Positions 30,118-37,928 of a stretch of DNA of 64,000 nt are shown piece after piece. Each line of letters starts with the position of its first letter. Position 1 is the first letter of the stretch. The stretch spans positions 640,001-704,000 of the forward strand of contig JAFKGQ010000006.1 of assembly GCA_017307755.1 (NCBI GenBank), written 5' to 3'. The position numbers were made by a program, and so were the translations under genes. The DNA is from Chitinophagaceae bacterium (GTDB taxonomy: Bacteria > Bacteroidota > Bacteroidia > Chitinophagales > Chitinophagaceae). The notes under the pieces are model-generated. The model saw only the letters and a program-made list of their open reading frames with translations, was not told where the DNA came from and ran no database searches.

Positions 30118-30537
30118 CTATGCCGGGTATTCCACAAAATTCCTTTCCGTCTCGTGCAGCCTTACCAGGACGTATAGATCCGGATCGATCCTTTTTCGCA
30201 GCAAATCATAGATCACTTTTACAATATTCTCCGCGGTAGGATTCAGGTTCCTGAATTCTACGGTATCTAAGTTGAGGTTCTTATGATCAAACCTATCCAG
30301 CACTTCCTCTTTTACGATGACAGATAATTTCTTCATATCCATCACGTATCCCGTCTCCGGGTCCGGCTCGCCCACCACTTTCACGATCAACTCGTAATTG
30401 TGCCCGTGATAATGCGGGTTGCTGCATTTGCCAAAGACCTCAAAATTCTTTTTATCATCCCATGCAGGATTGAAAATGCGATGCGCCGCATTAAAATGCT
30501 CCTTTCGGAAAACAGCCACCTTGTTACTCACGTTCAT
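30118..30537 (-). CDS. queD: PTPS/QueD family protein, paralogue A
   Basis: A 139-aa 6-pyruvoyl/6-carboxy-tetrahydropterin synthase fold. The zinc histidines are in FNAAHRIFNP and HYHGHNYEL. The catalytic Cys is in FGKCSNPHYHGH, with the spacing of the animal-type PTPS enzymes instead of the short CX3HGH of E. coli QueD. DHKNLN and HETERNFVEY follow. In bacteria this family mostly makes 6-carboxytetrahydropterin for queuosine. Its twin lies 24 bases upstream, and folE is 58 bases downstream. Which twin is the true QueD is open. Confidence 0.88.
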   Translation of the reverse strand: MNVSNKVAVFRKEHFNAAHRIFNPAWDDKKNFEVFGKCSNPHYHGHNYELIVKVVGEPDPETGYVMDMKKLSVIVKEEVLDRFDHKNLNLDTVEFRNLNPTAENIVKVIYDLLRKRIDPDLYVLVRLHETERNFVEYPA

Positions 30538-30561
30538 ACGTATCTTTTTTAATAAACCACC

Positions 30562-30969
30562 TCAACCAAAATACTCCACATATATCCTCGGCGTCTCGTA
30601 CAGCTTGATACAGTGCAATTGTACGGACGAAGGAAGATGCGGCTGTAATTGCCTCCAGATGCCGATGGCCAAGTTTTCGGTAGAGCACATTTGTCCCTGC
30701 AGGAAATCCACATCCATGTTCAGGTTTTTATGATCCACCTTCTCGATAACATGATCCCTGATCAGTTCGCTCAGCCGTTTGACATCAAATAAAAATCCGG
30801 TATTCGGATCCGGCTCGCCTTTAATGGTTACAAAAAGTTCATAATTGTGTCCATGCCAGTTCTCATTGGCGCATTTCCCAAATACCGCTTCATTCTGTTC
30901 CTTGCTCCAGCCGGGGTTAAACAGCCTATGCGCCGCATTAAAATGTTCTACACGGGTCAAATACACCAT
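30562..30969 (-). CDS. PTPS/QueD family protein, paralogue B
   Basis: A 135-aa second PTPS-fold protein, first gene of the PTPS-PTPS-folE operon. It has FNAAHRLFNPGW, FGKCANENWHGHNYEL (catalytic Cys and zinc His kept), DHKNLNMD and ETPRIYVEY. By eye it is close to paralogue A over the whole length, so the pair comes from tandem duplication. Because all active-site residues persist, it is likely active. A split of roles (queuosine versus another pterin) is possible but not shown by the sequence. Confidence 0.87.
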   Translation of the reverse strand: MVYLTRVEHFNAAHRLFNPGWSKEQNEAVFGKCANENWHGHNYELFVTIKGEPDPNTGFLFDVKRLSELIRDHVIEKVDHKNLNMDVDFLQGQMCSTENLAIGIWRQLQPHLPSSVQLHCIKLYETPRIYVEYFG

Positions 30970-31003
30970 ACATCTGAATTAACAAGTTCCTAAAATTTCC
31001 CCG

Positions 31004-31011
31004 CAAAGTTA
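31004..31011 (-). promoter_or_regulatory. Predicted -7 box of the PTPS-PTPS-folE operon
   Basis: Reads TAACTTTG on the - strand, 34 bases before the start codon. The upstream -33 element is weak (TTCG at about 20 bases), so confidence is modest. Confidence 0.45.
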
Positions 31012-31025
31012 AACATAATCGACAG

Positions 31026-31044
31026 AACGAGCCGAAGGTTCGTT
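31026..31044. repeat. Intergenic hairpin repeat
   Basis: Dyad aacgagcc-gaa-ggttcgtt. It is the same 8-bp stem, with one G-T wobble, as the perfect hairpin at 13935-13953. It lies between the divergent PTPS operon and mqnB. Confidence 0.55.
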
Positions 31045-31086
31045 GCCTGAAGATCCCGGATATTAGATTTTCCGGATATTTGCACC

Positions 31087-31737
31087 ATGTACATCCTGCT
31101 GGCAGCCGCCACAAGCTTTGAAATTCAGCCTACTATCGACCAACTGAAAGCAAGCCCCTCCCTTCCGGAAGGACATGAGACAGATATAGTCATCACAGGC
31201 ATCGGCTCCATCCCTACTGTTTATACACTCATGCGCCAGATTGGCAGGCGGAAACCTGACATCATCATTCAGGCAGGGATAGCCGGATGTTTTCTCCCCG
31301 GACGGATAGGCGAGGTCCTCGTCATAAAAGAAGAGGCCCTGGGAGATCTGGGTGTACAGGAAGGCGGTCAATTCAGGACCGTCTTCGACCTCCATCTTAC
31401 GGCCCCAGATATTCCCCCCTTTTCCAATGGTCTGTTGATCAATCCCCATCAAGCCCTGCTGGACATCACCGGGCTGGAAAAAGTAAGAGGCATTACCATC
31501 AACGAGATCAGCACCGACAAAACCCGCATTGGGTGGTATCAACAAAATATAGCTCCCGTTGTTGAAAGCATGGAAGGCGGGGCCCTTCATTTCACCTGTC
31601 TGAAAGAAGGCATCCCCTTTTTGCAGGTCCGGTCCGTCAGCAATGACATTGGCGTACGGGACAAAAGCAAGTGGGATATCAAGACCGCCATCACCAGCCT
31701 GAACCTCCAGCTCATACAGATCCTAAAAAAATTATAA
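31087..31737 (+). CDS. mqnB: Futalosine hydrolase
   Basis: A 216-aa nucleosidase of the phosphorylase/MTAN fold that removes the base from futalosine in the alternative menaquinone route. Family landmarks are ILLAAATSFEI at the start, TGIGSIPTVY (ligand loop), QAGIAGCF, VVESMEGGALHFTC (the MEG motif that grips the ribose) and RSVSNDIGVRDKSKWDI with the catalytic Asp. mqnD follows after 3 bases, which fixes the pathway. GATATTTG lies 4 bases before the ATG and may be a -7 box with one mismatch. Confidence 0.94.
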   Translation: MYILLAAATSFEIQPTIDQLKASPSLPEGHETDIVITGIGSIPTVYTLMRQIGRRKPDIIIQAGIAGCFLPGRIGEVLVIKEEALGDLGVQEGGQFRTVFDLHLTAPDIPPFSNGLLINPHQALLDITGLEKVRGITINEISTDKTRIGWYQQNIAPVVESMEGGALHFTCLKEGIPFLQVRSVSNDIGVRDKSKWDIKTAITSLNLQLIQILKKL

Positions 31738-31740
31738 CAG

Positions 31741-32541
31741 ATGCGACTTACCCTCGGATTCAGCCCTTGCCCCAACGATACCTTTATTTTTGATGCCCTC
31801 GTCAACAAAAAAATAGACAGCGAAGGCTTCGACTTCGACGTGCACCTGGAAGATGTACAGACTCTCAATCAATGGGCTTTGCAAGGCAGGCTGGACCTAT
31901 CCAAAATAAGTTATGGCGTCCTGCCTCTCGTGGTAGACAGATACGAACTTCTGGACGCAGGCGGCGCCTTGGGTAAGGGCGTAGGCCCCTTGTTGATCGC
32001 AAAACAACCTATCCCGGCAAAAAAGATCCCGGACTGCACCATCGCCATCCCCGGTCAAAATACCACGGCCCACCTGCTCTTTTCCCTGGCCTATCCGCAA
32101 GCCCGCAACAAACAGTTCATGATCTTCTCCGCCATCGAAGACGCCGTCCTCTCGGGACAGGTAGATTGCGGGGTCATCATCCATGAGAACCGCTTTACAT
32201 ACGGGCAAAAAGGACTGGTGAAACTGGCCGATCTGGGAGAATTTTGGGAAACAAGCACCGGCGCCCCCATACCCCTCGGTGGGATCCTTGCAAAAAAAGA
32301 CCTGGCGCCCGGCACGGCGGAGAAAATCAACCGGCTTATCCGTAAAAGTCTCGAATATGCTTTCCGGAACTACCCCACCCTTCCGGATTACGTAAGACAA
32401 CACTCGCAGGAAATGGATGAGCATGTCATGCGGCAGCACATCGATCTTTATGTAAATAATTATTCACTGGACCTGGGTGAGGACGGTCACCGGGCAGTAA
32501 AGACCCTGATGAAAACATACACCGACGTCAATACACGCTGA
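31741..32541 (+). CDS. mqnD: 1,4-dihydroxy-6-naphthoate synthase
   Basis: Converts cyclic dehypoxanthine futalosine to 1,4-dihydroxy-6-naphthoate. It is 266 aa with a periplasmic-binding-protein-like fold. LGFSPCPNDTFIFDALV at the N-terminus, DVQTLNQWAL, SKISYGVLPLVVDRY, IPGQNTTAHLL and the GVIIHENRFTY segment with the catalytic His are all typical. It forms a two-gene unit with mqnB; mqnA, mqnC and mqnE are not in the window. The polyprenyl synthase at 50.8 kb probably supplies the side chain. Confidence 0.96.
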   Translation: MRLTLGFSPCPNDTFIFDALVNKKIDSEGFDFDVHLEDVQTLNQWALQGRLDLSKISYGVLPLVVDRYELLDAGGALGKGVGPLLIAKQPIPAKKIPDCTIAIPGQNTTAHLLFSLAYPQARNKQFMIFSAIEDAVLSGQVDCGVIIHENRFTYGQKGLVKLADLGEFWETSTGAPIPLGGILAKKDLAPGTAEKINRLIRKSLEYAFRNYPTLPDYVRQHSQEMDEHVMRQHIDLYVNNYSLDLGEDGHRAVKTLMKTYTDVNTR

Positions 32542-32544
32542 ACC

Positions 32545-33879
32545 TTACTTTCCCCGCACATCCCCTACCTTTTCCTTCACCGCCCTCCCATAAACCTCCA
32601 GGGCCCTCTTCCGGGCCGCCTCGTGCTCCACCACCCGCGGGGGATAATCAAACCCATCCAGCTCCGGTACCCACTTGCGTATATATCGTAGGTCAGGGTC
32701 AAATTTCTCCGTTTGCAGGGAAGGATTGAACACCCGGAAATAGGGGGCCGCATCACAGCCGCAGCCCGCCGCCCACTGCCAATTACCATTATTGGAGGCC
32801 AGATCGTAATCCAACAGCTTTTCTGCAAAATATGCTTCCCCCCATCGCCAGTCGATCAACAGGTGTTTCACAAGAAAAGAAGCCACGATCATCCGTACCC
32901 TGTTATGCATAAACCCCGTGGCATTCAGCTCCCGCATACCCGCATCCACGATGGGATAACCCGTCTGCCCCTGACACCACTTTTCAAATTCCTGCTCACT
33001 ATTCCGCCACCTGATAAGATCATAGGCCGGTCTAAAAGATTTTCCCTTTCCCACTGCCGGAAAATGCCAGAGGATCATATGAAAAAAATCCCGCCAGATA
33101 AGTTCATTCAGATAAACCTCGCTCACCCCGGCAGCCTTCCGGCCCAGTTCCCGCACACTCACCGTACCAAAACGTAAATGAACCCCCATCCGGCTCGTGC
33201 CCCCTTCGATGCCCGGAAAATCCCGTTGTTCTTTATATTTCTCCAGGCCTCCCCTTTTCAGCGTCCGGGAAGGGATAGGAATTGTTGAAGACTTAAACCC
33301 CATAAAAGACAATGAAGGGATCTTTCCGCCCTTCTGCCGGCAAAAATTCCCCTCATACTTTTCCACCGGATACGCCCTCAGATAAAAGTCATTCAACAAA
33401 GCCTTCCATCGCTTGCTATAGGGAGTAAACACTGTATAAGGAGTACCATCATCCTTCAGCACCTCATCTCTGTCAAAGATCACCTGATCCTTAAAGGAGG
33501 AAAAAGACACCCCTGCCTTTGCCAGGAGCTTTGTAATCCCCTCATCTCGCTGCCTGGCATAAGGCTCGTAATCATGATTGGTATAGACATGCCCTACCTC
33601 GTATTTCGAAAGCAGCTGCTGGAATACCTCCTCCGGAAACCCGTAGTGTACTTCCAACCCTGTACCCCGCTTATCCAATTCCTTCTGCATCTCCACGAGC
33701 GTATCCCGGATAAATTGCACCCGTGCATCGGCTTTCTCATCCAGCTTATCGAGGATATTCCGGTCAAAAATAAACAGGGGCAATACAGGCCGGTCACTTT
33801 TTAGCGCGTGATAAAGACCCGCATTATCATATAGCCGCAGATCGCGGCGAAACCAGAAGATATTAATAGAGTCCCTCAT
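32545..33879 (-). CDS. phr: Deoxyribodipyrimidine photolyase / cryptochrome family
   Basis: A 444-aa flavoprotein. It has an N-terminal Rossmann antenna domain (IFWFRRDLRLYDNAGL) and a C-terminal FAD domain with LNELIWRDFF, RMIVASFLVKHLLIDWR and DYDLASNNGNWQWAAG. These fit a class I CPD photolyase that repairs UV dimers with light. A cryptochrome role cannot be excluded. Its start overlaps pabC by 17 bases, and the unit begins with a response regulator, an unusual partner. Confidence 0.93.
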   Translation of the reverse strand: MRDSINIFWFRRDLRLYDNAGLYHALKSDRPVLPLFIFDRNILDKLDEKADARVQFIRDTLVEMQKELDKRGTGLEVHYGFPEEVFQQLLSKYEVGHVYTNHDYEPYARQRDEGITKLLAKAGVSFSSFKDQVIFDRDEVLKDDGTPYTVFTPYSKRWKALLNDFYLRAYPVEKYEGNFCRQKGGKIPSLSFMGFKSSTIPIPSRTLKRGGLEKYKEQRDFPGIEGGTSRMGVHLRFGTVSVRELGRKAAGVSEVYLNELIWRDFFHMILWHFPAVGKGKSFRPAYDLIRWRNSEQEFEKWCQGQTGYPIVDAGMRELNATGFMHNRVRMIVASFLVKHLLIDWRWGEAYFAEKLLDYDLASNNGNWQWAAGCGCDAAPYFRVFNPSLQTEKFDPDLRYIRKWVPELDGFDYPPRVVEHEAARKRALEVYGRAVKEKVGDVRGK

Positions 33880-34678
33880 CCACCATCTTTTTTACGGTCT
33901 GAGCAACCTGGCTGCCATAAGTCGTCCCCGCGAAATTCCCCACCCACCGGACACCCCGGATGGCATTGGTAAGAAAGACCTCGTCAGCCACGATCAGATC
34001 TTCCGGCGCCACCGGTTTTTCCACCACATGATGACCCTCTCCCGGCAAGACCGTCATCAGCCAGCGACGCATTACCCCGGCCACGCACCCCTCGGATAAA
34101 GGAGGAGTGTAAATAGTTGCTCCCTTCACATAAAAAAGATTGGCAATACTGCTGTCGGCTATTCTTTCCCGACTGTTCAGGACCAGGCAATCATCCCATC
34201 CGTGGCTTCGGGCATACATAGCCGCCATAGAATATATTAAATAATTATTCGATTTCAACTGAGAGAAGCCATCACAGGCCTTGCGCCCCTTCGGAAATAC
34301 ACCCAGTGTCACCCCTGTGCCCACATTCACGAGATCCAACGGCGATGACTGGATAATATAATTGGTATCAGCATCACCTCGCCCCATCTCTCCCCGGAAT
34401 ACCGTCAGCCGCACCCTGGCGGATAAAGCATGTCCGTTCTTTTCACAAAGCTCCAAAATACCCGCCGTAAATTGTTCGATTGTTAAAGCTTCGAGGCCAA
34501 GCAGACGACATCCATTCAACAGCCGCTCAAAATGATACTGAGATAGAAGGATACGGCCATCTTTTATCCGGATGGTTTCGAATAGACCGTCACCATACCG
34601 GAAACCCCGGTTGTCAGCTGCAAGAAGAGGGGACCCGGAAGGGAAGAAAGACCCGTTAAAAATTATAAAGCTGCTCAC
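33863..34678 (-). CDS. pabC: PLP-dependent class IV aminotransferase, PabC-like
   Basis: A 271-aa fold-type IV enzyme with RGFRYGDGLFETIR near the N-terminus, the PLP Lys in KSNNYLIYSMA, and cofactor-phosphate loops SSIANLF and EGCVAGVMRR. The pattern fits 4-amino-4-deoxychorismate lyase (pABA for folate) better than IlvE, but D-amino-acid aminotransferase cannot be ruled out. The start is GTG at 34678, directly after the TAG of the regulator gene. It overlaps the photolyase gene downstream. Confidence 0.83.
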   Translation of the reverse strand: MSSFIIFNGSFFPSGSPLLAADNRGFRYGDGLFETIRIKDGRILLSQYHFERLLNGCRLLGLEALTIEQFTAGILELCEKNGHALSARVRLTVFRGEMGRGDADTNYIIQSSPLDLVNVGTGVTLGVFPKGRKACDGFSQLKSNNYLIYSMAAMYARSHGWDDCLVLNSRERIADSSIANLFYVKGATIYTPPLSEGCVAGVMRRWLMTVLPGEGHHVVEKPVAPEDLIVADEVFLTNAIRGVRWVGNFAGTTYGSQVAQTVKKMVDEGLY

Positions 34679-35350
34679 CTACTGTTGCTCGATAATGCCA
34701 TTTTTTACAGCATACATGACAAGACCCGCCATGGATTTGGCCCCGGTCTTGGTCTTCAGCTTATCACGTATGGCTTCCACCGTACGGGGACTGATATCTA
34801 CAATATCGGCGATCTCCTTGGTCGTTTTTTCCTCGCACATCAATTTAAGGACAGTCAGCTCCTTCTCCGTCAGATTGACGTCCTGAGGCGTCCCTACCTC
34901 GGGCCGCTTAGTACGTAAGCCTGTCAGTAAAGCTTTATTAGTCAGCTCATTAAAGAAGAATTCCTGTTCGTAACAAGTCTTGATGGCCTGATAGATCGTC
35001 TCACTATCGGAATTTTTCGTGAGATAAGAGTTGGCCCCTATCTCCATCAGTTTGGAGATCATGGAATGATCATTATGCATCGAAAGTATGATGACCTTTA
35101 CATGGGGATGTTCCTTGCGGATCTCGGGAAGAGTTTGGATCCCATCCATGATGGGCATTTGTATATCTAGTAAAATTACGTCAGGCTCTACGTGTTTGAG
35201 TAAGTTAAGCAATTGCATGCCGTTGTCTGCTTCGGCTATCAGCTCTACATCTTTTTTAACTGCAAGCGCAGTTTTTACGCCGGCTCTGAAAAGGGCATGG
35301 TCATCGGCAATGGCTACCTTGATAGGTTGATCGAAATCCGGTTTTTTCAT
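34679..35350 (-). CDS. NarL/FixJ-type response regulator (RR1)
   Basis: A 223-aa cytosolic regulator. The receiver domain has the acidic pair Asp16-Asp17, phospho-acceptor Asp62 (VILLDIQMP) and Lys in YLTKNSD. A LuxR-type helix-turn-helix follows (LTEKELTVLKLMCEEKTTKEIADIVDISPRTVEAIR; only the pattern matters). No kinase is adjacent on this strand. It is translated directly into pabC and then the photolyase. It closely resembles RR3 (38606-39265) and RR4. Its upstream region holds TTTACGAA octamers and the small-RNA element 1. Confidence 0.93.
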   Translation of the reverse strand: MKKPDFDQPIKVAIADDHALFRAGVKTALAVKKDVELIAEADNGMQLLNLLKHVEPDVILLDIQMPIMDGIQTLPEIRKEHPHVKVIILSMHNDHSMISKLMEIGANSYLTKNSDSETIYQAIKTCYEQEFFFNELTNKALLTGLRTKRPEVGTPQDVNLTEKELTVLKLMCEEKTTKEIADIVDISPRTVEAIRDKLKTKTGAKSMAGLVMYAVKNGIIEQQ

Positions 35351-35633
35351 ACGATTCTGTATTTTTCATATAGGAGGCTCAACTCCTTGTGCTTGTACAA
35401 ACTTCCTGCAAATTGAAACAAAAAATGCAACACTTACTATAGGAAATTTACGAAATAAAGATGTTACGGAATATACGTAATCCTGCCAAGCATCCTATAT
35501 AGGACTACGCCCCTTTTACGAAGATAAGTGGTTTTTTTACTAATATGAAAGAGAATTTATCCGATCGCCCCTCCCGGAGATTTACGAATACCCAAGGTAA
35601 AAACTGAATAAATAAAAACGAGCAAATGTGCTC
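35351..35633. promoter_or_regulatory. Long AT-rich control region between RR1 and element 1
   Basis: No gene. Three exact TTTACGAA octamers start at 35447, 35515 and 35581, spaced 68 and 66 bases. A perfect palindrome CCTATATAGG lies at 35494-35503, and GAGCA-N4-TGCTC is at 35620-35633. The last dyad is conserved at the same place in the second copy (39419-39432). These look like operator sites, but the proteins are unknown. Confidence 0.45.
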
Positions 35634-35664
35634 TTGTCCACATAGTTATTCACATTTATTTTTG
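35634..35664 (+). promoter_or_regulatory. Promoter of small-RNA element 1
   Basis: TTG (35634-35636), exactly 20 bases, TATTTTTG (35657-35664). Spacing and -7 sequence are identical in the second copy (39433-39463). The start point would fall at about 35668, at the 5' edge of the pairing element. Confidence 0.65.
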
Positions 35665-35667
35665 AGT

Positions 35668-35785
35668 CATAAGTTGATTGACGAGGATTAGCAGCCTCAG
35701 ACCGTCCAATGTCCTAGAAACCGTCCAGAATGATTTTCAATATTCTATGAAATCCACCGCAAAATCCAATGTCAATCAACTTCTT
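35668..35785 (+). ncRNA. Candidate structured small RNA, copy 1
   Basis: The ends aagttgattgac (35671-35682) and gtcaatcaactt (35771-35782) form a perfect 12-bp closing stem. Inside are a small hairpin (gagg/cctc, 35683-35698), two ACCGTCCA motifs in a C-rich unpaired arm, and a terminal hairpin tttca/tgaaa. The second copy keeps the layout with changed pairs. No ORF fits. The shape (closing stem, large open arm, terminal loop, about 110 nt) recalls 6S-type RNAs, including the Bacteroidota 6S-Flavo motif. That identity is a guess, as I cannot run the covariance model. Confidence 0.55.
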
Positions 35786-35988
35786 TGAAAACCAAATCAG
35801 TATCCCATGACAAGCCTATAATGGCTCAAGTCTCGGATACCCTGTGAATAAACCGCCAGATCCAACATCCTTGTCAAGCCTTATCTACCTGGTTCGTAGT
35901 CTTCGCTCTGCGCGACTATCTGTAAAGTTTTTGCCTGCTTTCCTGCGTCACGGTATTTGGAATGATGCACCTGAAAAGCAGGCATTTT
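35786..35988. repeat. Intergenic region with one family hairpin
   Basis: TAGTC (35897-35901), 12-nt loop ttcgctctgcgc, GACTA (35914-35918). Loop length and most of the loop match the hairpin at 18793-18814, while two stem pairs differ in a compensating way. I see nothing else in this stretch. Confidence 0.45.
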
Positions 35989-36324
35989 TTATTCGCTGAA
36001 TATACGTACCGCCAGAGTGGCGGGCTCATCGTCCAGCACCTGCAGATCGTTGGAGAAAAGGAACTCCCGGTACTCCCGGCAGATAAGCTGCCCTTTTGCT
36101 TTGAGAAAAAAATAGACGGTCAGCTCTTCCTGCCTGAAGGGTTGCAGGATAGCTCCCGGGTCGATAGGAAAGGAAGGGTTCACCAGGCTCCTGAAATGCT
36201 CCCAATGCCGGGGGTCCTTGGGCCCAATGATCACTTTCCATATATACTCCCGGCTATTCCAGGCAATAAGCCCTTCCAGATATTGAAGTCTTCTTTTAAG
36301 TAATTGAGCTTGTTCCAGATTCAT
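35989..36324 (-). CDS. Hypothetical protein, 111 aa
   Basis: A soluble, charged protein with no signal peptide or membrane segment. It is helical at the N-terminus (EQAQLLKRRLQYLEGLIAW) and beta-like at the C-terminus (ELTVYFFLKAKGQLICREYREFLF). I do not recognise the family. It has a proper ATG and a normal amino-acid composition, and it is the only sensible frame here. It is divergent from the 7TM gene at 36460, so it may belong to the signalling island by position only. Confidence 0.6.
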   Translation of the reverse strand: MNLEQAQLLKRRLQYLEGLIAWNSREYIWKVIIGPKDPRHWEHFRSLVNPSFPIDPGAILQPFRQEELTVYFFLKAKGQLICREYREFLFSNDLQVLDDEPATLAVRIFSE

Positions 36325-36459
36325 GACTTTTCAAAATTATCCCCCGATACTCTCAAAATACCAGTGTAAACACGCGGAACGTTGGGTACTTTTCTTACAG
36401 CCATAGGGTGTTTTCACCCTGTCCGGACGAGTCAGCTGTTGTATCTTTCCTTTTTTAGC

Positions 36460-37152
36460 ATGCCCCTGACTATATATCTTATTTCCACTATATCCAACCT
36501 GACCGGCAACCTGGTTGCTCTTATAATTGGTTTGCTTTATTGCTACAGACGGTCCAGCCCGCCTTATCTGAGGATATTCCCGGTTTATCTTTTTGTATCC
36601 CTGGCCGTCGAGGTGATAGCGGGCGCCTTTATCGGCAAGGTCTTCCATTTCAGCATCTTCGGGGATCACCAACCGTATGCAAAAAAGGTAATTTATAATC
36701 TCTACACCCTCTTCGAGCTATATGTATTCGCATGGTTCCTTTTTCAGGTGCTCAGATCATCTTTGATAAGGCGATTGCTGATCGCACTGGTCATTCTGTT
36801 CAGCATTTATTTTATTTTCTATTTACTACAGACAGATATTGGTAAAAAAAACAATATGTCTTTGATAGTCCTGGAAAGCCTCATTATCATTATTCCATGT
36901 CTGACCTTTTACCGGGAGCTTTTCACCGGTAAAGAGCCAATTGATCTGCTAAAAACGCCCTCTTTCTGGCTGGTCACCGGGATATTCTTTTACCTGGCAA
37001 CCATCATACCCTTGTGCGCCGCCACTGATTATATGTTTTCCCACGGACTGACAAAGGCAGTAAGAAACTTAGCATCTATCAATAGCTTTGCCCTCGTGGT
37101 TACTTATCTGCTATTCATCAAAGGCTTCACATGCAGGATAAAGAAGTCGTAA
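36460..37152 (+). CDS. Seven-helix membrane protein (7TM-1), putative sensor partner of HK1
   Basis: A 230-aa integral membrane protein from the ATG at 36460. A TTG-started extension to 36382 adds a non-hydrophobic stretch and is rejected. There are seven predicted helices with short loops. Glu51 lies in helix 2 (SLAVEVIAGAFIGKV), Tyr82..Glu86 in helix 3 (LYTLFELYVF), and helix 6 contains FWLVTGIFFYL. The same landmarks occur in the 7TM proteins at 40439 and 42771, so they form one family. It overlaps the kinase gene by 22 bases. The family is not one I can name. Ligand sensing for the sensorless kinase is my inference. Confidence 0.8.
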   Translation: MPLTIYLISTISNLTGNLVALIIGLLYCYRRSSPPYLRIFPVYLFVSLAVEVIAGAFIGKVFHFSIFGDHQPYAKKVIYNLYTLFELYVFAWFLFQVLRSSLIRRLLIALVILFSIYFIFYLLQTDIGKKNNMSLIVLESLIIIIPCLTFYRELFTGKEPIDLLKTPSFWLVTGIFFYLATIIPLCAATDYMFSHGLTKAVRNLASINSFALVVTYLLFIKGFTCRIKKS

Positions 37153-37913
37153 TATCCATCGTCATCATCTGCACGCTGCTGATTATTATTTTAATCGGTT
37201 TTATTGCCTTTATCCTGCTCCTCTACCAGAGAAAACAAAATCTTTTTAATACCCGCCTCGAAACCATCAAAGCCAATTATGACAAAGAACTATTAAAAAC
37301 CCAGTTGGAGATACAAGAGGACACTTTTCAATACATTTCCCGGGAGATCCACGACAACATCGGCCAGTTCATTTCCCTGGCCAAGCTACACCTGAATACC
37401 CTGGAGATCCGGGAAGACGCACCCGTTGCTCAAAGGATAGGTGACACGGTTGATCTGCTTACCCATGCCCTGGATGAGTTGCGCGACCTCTCCCGGAGCC
37501 TGAGCTCCGAGATCATCCGTGATGGAGGCCTCACCAAGGCTATCGAACAGGTGGTTATTCAGCTGCAAAAGCTCACGGCTCCCCGGGTCAGCTACGAGTT
37601 GAAAGGTGATTATCAATTCCTGGATGAACAAAAAGAGATCTTCATACTGCGCATATTGCAGGAAGCTATTAATAATGTCATCAAACACTCGGGAGCGGCC
37701 CTTCTCTGCATTTCCCTCTCCTATGAGAACAACAGCCTTACCATGATCATCCGGGACAATGGCCGGGGATTTGATCCGGAAATGACCGGTACGCAAAAGA
37801 ATACTTCCGGGTTGAATAATATGAGAAAGAGAGCGAAGATGATAGATGCCGGTTTCAAGGTAGAAAGCATACGGGATACAGGGACCACGCTAACGCTTCT
37901 GGTCCCTTATTAA
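37131..37913 (+). CDS. Sensorless membrane-anchored histidine kinase (HK1), HisKA_3 type
   Basis: A 260-aa kinase with one N-terminal helix (about 8-32) and a short coil. It then has a dimerisation/phospho-acceptor domain (REIHDNIGQF, His74) and an ATPase domain with the N box (QEAINNVIKHSGA), G1 box (RDNGRGFDP) and G2-like SGLNNMRKRA. No periplasmic, PAS or GAF input domain fits before His74, so the signal must come through the membrane partner. Its regulator RR2 starts 15 bases after its stop. Confidence 0.93.
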   Translation: MQDKEVVISIVIICTLLIIILIGFIAFILLLYQRKQNLFNTRLETIKANYDKELLKTQLEIQEDTFQYISREIHDNIGQFISLAKLHLNTLEIREDAPVAQRIGDTVDLLTHALDELRDLSRSLSSEIIRDGGLTKAIEQVVIQLQKLTAPRVSYELKGDYQFLDEQKEIFILRILQEAINNVIKHSGAALLCISLSYENNSLTMIIRDNGRGFDPEMTGTQKNTSGLNNMRKRAKMIDAGFKVESIRDTGTTLTLLVPY

Positions 37914-37928
37914 ATAAAAATAATCAAT

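Noticed and set aside
35671..35782. Reading the 112-bp elements as miniature transposons (MITEs)
   Set aside because: The ends are inverted repeats, but no target duplication is visible, and homology between copies extends upstream over the promoter. That fits a duplicated RNA gene better. Not fully excluded.
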